Made by a program: the position numbers and the translations under genes | Shown: positions 43,716 through 48,745 of the stretch, piece by piece | Layout of the letters: each line of letters starts with the position of its first letter | Numbering within the stretch: position 1 is the first letter of the stretch | Notes under the pieces: model-generated | The model's input: the letters and a program-made list of their open reading frames with translations, nothing else | What the model was told of the DNA's origin: nothing | The model's database searches: none | Origin: Bacteroidales bacterium UBA4116 | GTDB taxonomy: Bacteria > Bacteroidota > Bacteroidia > Bacteroidales > Tannerellaceae | Length of the DNA stretch: 48,745 nt | Reading direction: 5' to 3' | Assembly: GCA_002381645.1 (NCBI GenBank) | Contig: DFXE01000017.1 | Coordinates: forward strand, 1-48,745

Positions 43716-45164
43716 TTATCTTTCTTTCCTTGCTGCATCCAGCCGCAGGAAAATAAACAATAAAATGGTAAAACCCCAAAGTGCGGAACCGCCATAACTA
43801 AAGAAAGGCAAAGGAATTCCTATCACGGGTGTAAGCCCGATAACCATACCAATATTAATAGCCAAATGAAAAAAGAAGATTGAAGCCACACTGTAGCCGT
43901 AAACCCTGCTGAATACCGATTTTTGTTTTTCAGCAAGAAAGATCAGCCTGACGATCATTATGGCAAATAAGATCAAGACTGCTGATGAACCGATAAATCC
44001 CTGCTCCTCACCTACGGTACAGAAAATAAAGTCGGTATCCTGTTCCGGTACATACTTTAGTTTGGTCTGTGTACCGTTCAAGAAACCTTTTCCTGTTAAC
44101 CCTCCCGAACCTATTGCTATTTTGGATTGATTTACATTATAGCCCGCCCCGCTCGGATCGTCTTCAAGTCCTAAAGAAACTTTGATACGCATTTGCTGGT
44201 GTGGTTCCAGTATTTCATCAAATACATAGTCTACCGAAAAAAGAAAACCTATGGAAGCAATGGCAAAAAATACGATCAGCGCATAACTCCATACCCAGCT
44301 TTTAATGGAAAGGAAAAGCAGGTAAAGGCATGAGGCCCCGATTAATCCGAAGGTAACCCATACAAAGTTTACAGGAAAAAATAATGATACAATATATGCT
44401 CCAAGATAAACTATCCCAGTAGCGCCCCCCAGTACTTTAGCAGGTAAAGCGCTCCGTCGCTGTACAATATAAGTCAACCCGACATTTATCAATTGTATAA
44501 GTAAAAGAACAATAAACTCACCTAACGGTGTAATCCCCATCATGGTATCCGAATATTTCATACTCAGCACAAAAAAGGCTACGGCGCTTATACCGGCCAG
44601 CAACACATAACCTGACATGCCTTCACGGTAGAGCACCAGAAAAAAAGCTATATAAACCAACGCTGATCCTGTTTCTTTCTGGAGCAGGATACAAACCATC
44701 GGTAAAAATATTATCCATAACGATAACGTAAAGTTCTTAAAGGTATTCAGCTTGAAACCGTATGAACTCATTAATTTGGCCAATGCTAATGCGGTCGCAA
44801 ATTTGGCAAATTCAGCAGGTTGTATTCGTAATGGCCCTATCACCAGCCATGATCGTGATCCTTTTATTTCCGGTGCAAGGAAAACCGTAGCAATCAAAAG
44901 AGCAACAATAATGCCGTAAATGAGATAGGAAAAAACATTATAAAAATCGGCATCCAGCATTAATATTACAAATATCAGCACAAAAGATAACCCAATCCAT
45001 ATAAGTTGCGATCCCGGACGACCGGAAGGATCAAACAATCCTACATTATCATATTCATAACTCGCACCGCATATACTGAACCATCCGGCTATTACCATAA
45101 CCAGGTACAACAAAATCGTCACCCAGTCTATCGTTGCTAATATACTCGTTTTCCTATAAGACAT
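43716..45164 (-). CDS. rodA: Peptidoglycan glycosyltransferase RodA
   Basis: A 482-residue SEDS protein with about ten or more membrane segments. GSRSWLVIGPLRIQPAEFAK, LLQKETGSALVY, PEQDTDFIFCTVGEEQGF and IGIPLPFFSYGGSA are the family's conserved parts. It polymerises glycan strands with PBP2 in cell elongation. ATG 45164 overlaps the mrdA end by 11 bases; the longer frame is inside mrdA. Confidence 0.95.
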   Translation of the reverse strand: MSYRKTSILATIDWVTILLYLVMVIAGWFSICGASYEYDNVGLFDPSGRPGSQLIWIGLSFVLIFVILMLDADFYNVFSYLIYGIIVALLIATVFLAPEIKGSRSWLVIGPLRIQPAEFAKFATALALAKLMSSYGFKLNTFKNFTLSLWIIFLPMVCILLQKETGSALVYIAFFLVLYREGMSGYVLLAGISAVAFFVLSMKYSDTMMGITPLGEFIVLLLIQLINVGLTYIVQRRSALPAKVLGGATGIVYLGAYIVSLFFPVNFVWVTFGLIGASCLYLLFLSIKSWVWSYALIVFFAIASIGFLFSVDYVFDEILEPHQQMRIKVSLGLEDDPSGAGYNVNQSKIAIGSGGLTGKGFLNGTQTKLKYVPEQDTDFIFCTVGEEQGFIGSSAVLILFAIMIVRLIFLAEKQKSVFSRVYGYSVASIFFFHLAINIGMVIGLTPVIGIPLPFFSYGGSALWGFTILLFIFLRLDAARKER

Positions 45165-47010
45165 CTCTGGGTAATATGGCGGTATTAATAAGTGATTGTT
45201 CCAAATATTTATCACTATCGGAAATTGATCCTTTCAGGTATTTCTGAAGCATCAATTTGGCTATAGGAACAGCATAAGTTGCACCGAAACCTGCATTTTC
45301 GACAAATACGGAAATAGCGACTTTCGGTTCTTCATACGGAGCAAAACCTATAAATATAGAATGGTCTTTTCCACGGGGATTTTCGGCAGTTCCTGTTTTT
45401 CCACAAACGGCAATATCAGGCAAAGCAGCCCTGCGACAGGTACCGCTGGTTACGGCATTACGCATTCCTTCAGCCAAGTAATGATAATGTTCCTGATTGA
45501 CAGAAGTATAATGCTTTTCGATATATTTCCGGTCTAATTCTCCGCCCTGAATTTCTTTTACCACATGCGGCGTAAAGAAATAACCGCGGTTGGCGATAGT
45601 AGCTGATAAATTACAAAGCTGCAGAGGAGATGCCAGCACTTCTCCCTGCCCGATCGCTATGGAGATAATGGTGCTTGACGACCACCTTCCTTTATAAAAT
45701 TTATCATATAACTTACTACTGGGTATATGCCCTCCCTTTTCTCCGGGCAGATCTATACCCAACGGGCGCCCGTACCCCATACTTAACATATGTTCCCTCC
45801 AGATATCCAATCCGTTCTGAACGGTCGGGTAACGTTTACGGCTATCTATCATATCCCGCAACCCCCAACAGAAAAAAGCGTTACAAGAGGTAGCGATCGC
45901 GGGAACCAGGTTTAAAGGCGACGCATGCCCGTGACACGCCGGTTTACCGCCTAATACCGGATAACCGTGTCCGCAGGAATACATGGTTTGCGGAGTAATC
46001 ACTCCTTCCTGCAGAAAGATAAGACCCATTGCCGGTTTAAAAGTGGATCCGGGAGGATAGGTTGCCATTAACGACCGGTCAAACAAGGGTTTTAAAGGAT
46101 CTTGTTCCAATAAAATATGATTTTTCCCCCGCTGTCGTCCAACCAGCATATTCGGATCGTATGTCGGAGTAGATACCATACAAAGAACCTCTCCTGTTGA
46201 AGGTTCTATCATCACAATTCCGCCTATTTTATTACCCATCAGGAGTTCTCCATAGGCCTGCAACTCCATATCAATAGAAAGAGTAAGACTTTTACCCGAT
46301 ACCGGAGCTACATCATGACGGCCTTCTTCATACTTCCCTTTTATTCTTCCATGGGCATCACGTAAAAGGATCTCAACTCCTTTCTCTCCCCTTAACACTT
46401 CTTCATAAGAACGTTCCACACCGGTACGGCCCGAATAGTCGCCCTGAACGTAATAATTATCCTTTTCAATATCCCTCCTGTTTACCTCTCCTATATTGCC
46501 GAGCAAATGAGCGGCATTGGGATATTCATATTCACGCAACGTACGGTTCTGAATATAGAAACCCGGGAACTTATACAACTTTTCCTGCAACACACCATAA
46601 TCCTGTGCGGAAAGCTGATTCATAAACACTTGTGGAACATATGAAGAGTAACCTGGATTTAAACGCCGATTCTTGATATCTTCAATGCGCTTAACGAATT
46701 GTTCTTTTGTAATACCAACCGTATTACAAAAATCCAGCGTATCGAAAGGCTGGATTTCACGCATAATGAGCATCACATCATAAGCCGGTTGGTTGTATAC
46801 AAGTAATTTACCGGTACGGTCGTATAACATTCCCCGCGAAGGATAAAGCGTTTTTTTCAGGAAAGCATTACTGTCTGCCCATGCTTTGTAATCGTTATCT
46901 ATGACTTGTAAGTAGAATAAACGGACGATAAAAATAATGACAATAACAATAACTGCTCCTGAGATAACGTACCGCCTGTTATCTAATGTATAGTTTGAAT
47001 TATTCCCCAT
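45154..47010 (-). CDS. mrdA: Penicillin-binding protein 2
   Basis: A class B PBP of about 618 residues: one N-terminal membrane segment, a pedestal domain (YPSRGMLYDRTGKLLVYN) and a transpeptidase with PGSTFKP (SxxK), SCN in ATSCNAFF and CGKTGTAENP (KTG). It cross-links elongating peptidoglycan with RodA. ATG 47010 is favoured because the homologous start is close to YTLDNRRYVISG; ATG 47028 is also possible. It overlaps mreD by 11 bases. Confidence 0.95.
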   Translation of the reverse strand: MGNNSNYTLDNRRYVISGAVIVIVIIFIVRLFYLQVIDNDYKAWADSNAFLKKTLYPSRGMLYDRTGKLLVYNQPAYDVMLIMREIQPFDTLDFCNTVGITKEQFVKRIEDIKNRRLNPGYSSYVPQVFMNQLSAQDYGVLQEKLYKFPGFYIQNRTLREYEYPNAAHLLGNIGEVNRRDIEKDNYYVQGDYSGRTGVERSYEEVLRGEKGVEILLRDAHGRIKGKYEEGRHDVAPVSGKSLTLSIDMELQAYGELLMGNKIGGIVMIEPSTGEVLCMVSTPTYDPNMLVGRQRGKNHILLEQDPLKPLFDRSLMATYPPGSTFKPAMGLIFLQEGVITPQTMYSCGHGYPVLGGKPACHGHASPLNLVPAIATSCNAFFCWGLRDMIDSRKRYPTVQNGLDIWREHMLSMGYGRPLGIDLPGEKGGHIPSSKLYDKFYKGRWSSSTIISIAIGQGEVLASPLQLCNLSATIANRGYFFTPHVVKEIQGGELDRKYIEKHYTSVNQEHYHYLAEGMRNAVTSGTCRRAALPDIAVCGKTGTAENPRGKDHSIFIGFAPYEEPKVAISVFVENAGFGATYAVPIAKLMLQKYLKGSISDSDKYLEQSLINTAILPRDVL

Positions 47011-47515
47011 TTTTTTGCGATTCAACATTAAATGATTCTACAATACTTATCAAAAGCGTGGTCGTAGCGATTGATGCTACAATCCTGATAAGAAGGAATA
47101 AAGGATCGAACAATGTGAGTGATTCCAACAGGAAAAGTGTAAGATGATGCAGAACGACTAATACGATCGTATATCGTATAAAACCACCATATCCAAATGT
47201 CTGGAAAGAAGGATAAATCGTTTCTGGAAGATCATCTCCCATAAAGAATTTTATAACGGCAGGCCGTGCAAATCCGGCCAATGTACATGCCGCCGCATGC
47301 ATTCCGGGAGTATTGGAGAATATATCTATGACAAGACCTATCAGAAAAGATAAAAATGTAACCCGTGAAGACGAAAAGCCTACAGGCATCTTAAGAATGA
47401 AATAAATATAAAGGAAGGGAGTTACTAACCGGAGGAAATGGATATTATTCAATATCAACACCTGTACCAGCACAAGCACAACAAAATATATAATTCCCCT
47501 GATTGTATTAATCAT
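47000..47515 (-). CDS. mreD: Rod shape-determining protein MreD
   Basis: A 171-residue membrane protein with about five helices. VLVQVLILNNIHFL and LIGLVIDIFSNTPGMHAAA are typical of Bacteroidetes MreD. It links the cytoskeleton to the elongation machinery. Its start overlaps mreC by 8 bases. Confidence 0.92.
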   Translation of the reverse strand: MINTIRGIIYFVVLVLVQVLILNNIHFLRLVTPFLYIYFILKMPVGFSSSRVTFLSFLIGLVIDIFSNTPGMHAAACTLAGFARPAVIKFFMGDDLPETIYPSFQTFGYGGFIRYTIVLVVLHHLTLFLLESLTLFDPLFLLIRIVASIATTTLLISIVESFNVESQKNGE

Positions 47516-48362
47516 TACTGCGTGCCTCCTGTTCTATTGCCCTTTGTTCCGCCTGACGGTAATTCTTTATCACCATCACATTACTTAACCGTTGAAAATC
47601 AGTGGCCAGTTCTACTGTCAGCGAATTGAAATTATCATCTCGTTGCCTTTCGAAAGAAGAAACATATCCAACCATTATTCCTTCAGGGAATACGGCCGAA
47701 TGGCCACTCGTCACAATTGTATCTCCCAACTGAAACTCCACATGCCGGGGTAGTTCATCCAGGTTAGCATATCGTGTACTCCTTCCATTCCAACTCATCG
47801 AACCGATATAATTGCTTCCAACCACTTTACAGCTTAAACGAAATTTGGTGTTAAGTAACGGAAGGACAACCGCAAAATTATCAGATACAGTAGATACAAT
47901 TCCTACGACACCGTTTTCGGATACAACTCCCATATCCGGAAACACACCGTCTTTACGCCCTTTGTTTAACGTAATATAGTTAGAGGTATACGTCACACTG
48001 TTGTTTATAACTTTGGCCGTAGTAAAATCATAAGGAAAGTGGGAAAGTGAATCCGATATGTAAGCCCTGAAAGATGCTGTATCGGCTTTCATAGCATCAA
48101 CTAAATCCTGAAGTCTCAGCATTTCCATCTCCAATCTGCCGTTCCTCTCCAGTAAATCTTTATTTTTTTCCCTCAGGTTAAGATAAGAAGTCACAGAACC
48201 TGTCACAGAAACAATATTTGCCGTAATAACATTTGCCGTGCTGAACATGATGTTCTGCTGATAGGAGTGATTACGGTAAATCAAAGTTAAGGAGACAAGT
48301 TCGAGCAGCAAAAACAAAAACCAATGCCTTTTCCGTATAAGAAAATCAAGCAGTTTACGCAT
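47508..48362 (-). CDS. mreC: Rod shape-determining protein MreC
   Basis: A 284-residue protein: one N-terminal membrane helix, a coiled coil (about residues 60-95, LREKNKDLLERNGRLEMEML) and a beta-rich periplasmic domain (ITLNKGRKDGVFPDMGVV, GVVGIVSTVSDNFAVVLPLL). It forms filaments that regulate PBP2-RodA. Confidence 0.95.
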   Translation of the reverse strand: MRKLLDFLIRKRHWFLFLLLELVSLTLIYRNHSYQQNIMFSTANVITANIVSVTGSVTSYLNLREKNKDLLERNGRLEMEMLRLQDLVDAMKADTASFRAYISDSLSHFPYDFTTAKVINNSVTYTSNYITLNKGRKDGVFPDMGVVSENGVVGIVSTVSDNFAVVLPLLNTKFRLSCKVVGSNYIGSMSWNGRSTRYANLDELPRHVEFQLGDTIVTSGHSAVFPEGIMVGYVSSFERQRDDNFNSLTVELATDFQRLSNVMVIKNYRQAEQRAIEQEARSND

Positions 48363-48466
48363 AACTCTTTTACATCAGAGATGAAAGGAGAGAGTCGAAA
48401 GGCAAAAAGAGAAGGAGTTATCATGTTTTTCTGTTAACTTCTTACCTTTCACATTTCACCTTTCCC

Positions 48467-48745
48467 TTATCGTATGAGAAAATTAAATTTATCAATATTT
48501 TTCAATGCGATACCTGTTCCTTTTGCAACTGCATGAAGCGGGTCTTCGGCCACATGGAACTGAATATTTATCTTTTCGGTAAAACGTTTATCCAATCCTC
48601 TCATCAATGCGCCACCGCCTGCCAGGTAGATCCCGTTCCGCACAATGTCGGCATATAATTCGGGAGGAGTTTGCTCGAGGGCGCTGAGGATAGCCGCTTC
48701 CATTTTAGAAAGTGATTTCTCAAGGCAATGAGCAATTTCCTGATA
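48467..48745 (-). CDS. mreB: Rod shape-determining protein MreB, C-terminal part
   Basis: The last ~92 residues of MreB; the rest lies beyond the window end, where the frame stays open. EAAILSALEQTPPELYADIV and GIYLAGGGALMRGLDKRF are the actin-fold C-terminal motifs. The gene leads the cluster mreB-mreC-mreD-mrdA-rodA, all on the minus strand. Confidence 0.95.
   Translation of the reverse strand, partial: YQEIAHCLEKSLSKMEAAILSALEQTPPELYADIVRNGIYLAGGGALMRGLDKRFTEKINIQFHVAEDPLHAVAKGTGIALKNIDKFNFLIR

Overview
The window looks like a chromosome segment of a Bacteroidales bacterium carrying the end of an integrated conjugative element (ICE). The host call rests on Bacteroidetes-type -7 promoter boxes (TAnnTTTG) before many genes, a DUF5606 gene, ricT-gldH, a Bacteroides-type serine palmitoyltransferase and a protein that seems to carry a type IX secretion tail. 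That tail suggests a Tannerellaceae- or Dysgonomonadaceae-like host rather than Bacteroides itself. This is inference; there is no rRNA in the window.

Positions 1 to about 19,700 are the ICE end. It opens with the 3' part of a TraQ/DUF3872 conjugation gene, an M23 peptidase, a PH-domain membrane protein and an internally duplicated protein of unknown function. A strong bidirectional hairpin (2853-2890) then separates these from a cargo island (2.9-9.8 kb). From 9.8 to 14.5 kb lie minus-strand ICE housekeeping genes: a hypothetical, an M20/M42-like peptidase, a zinc-ribbon protein, an N-6 DNA methylase-like protein and an ArdA-like antirestriction protein. Two of them share a structured RNA leader. 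A ferredoxin/flavodoxin protein, an hxlR gene in two remnants, a secreted protein and a tyrosine integrase follow. The integrase faces a tRNA-Phe gene that probably marks the junction.

The cargo island is the most interesting part. A divergent WYL regulator is followed by a Ro60 (TROVE-vWA) protein, two Y RNAs, a third tRNA-like RNA, two overlapping RlaP/YcgL-type nucleotidyltransferases, four more Y RNAs and the RNA ligase RtcB. All six Y RNAs share a Ro-binding module (TGYCGTAR, TACTTCG, and a 3' strand ending TGTYGC or TGTTAC) inside closing stems that covary. Their outer domains grade from none, through a T-arm only, to complete circularly permuted tRNA mimics whose acceptor stem is capped by a tetraloop. 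A near-identical 19-bp site (TACGCAAAAA-N4-TGCGC-A type) lies before the Ro60 gene and before the second Y RNA array, so one regulator probably controls both. The parts are known as RNA-repair components in other bacteria. The Y RNA number and diversity, the WYL control and the ICE location are what look new.

From 19.7 kb to the end is ordinary chromosome: GH36 alpha-galactosidase, IMP dehydrogenase, a CobD-like aminotransferase, a GH3/beta-lactamase fusion, NIPSNAP protein, CE15-like esterase, rplS, DUF5606, lon, trmN6, a 1471-residue modular glycosidase/esterase, lipid kinase, serine palmitoyltransferase, ricT-gldH, and the cell-shape cluster mreB-mreC-mreD-mrdA-rodA read leftward from the window end.
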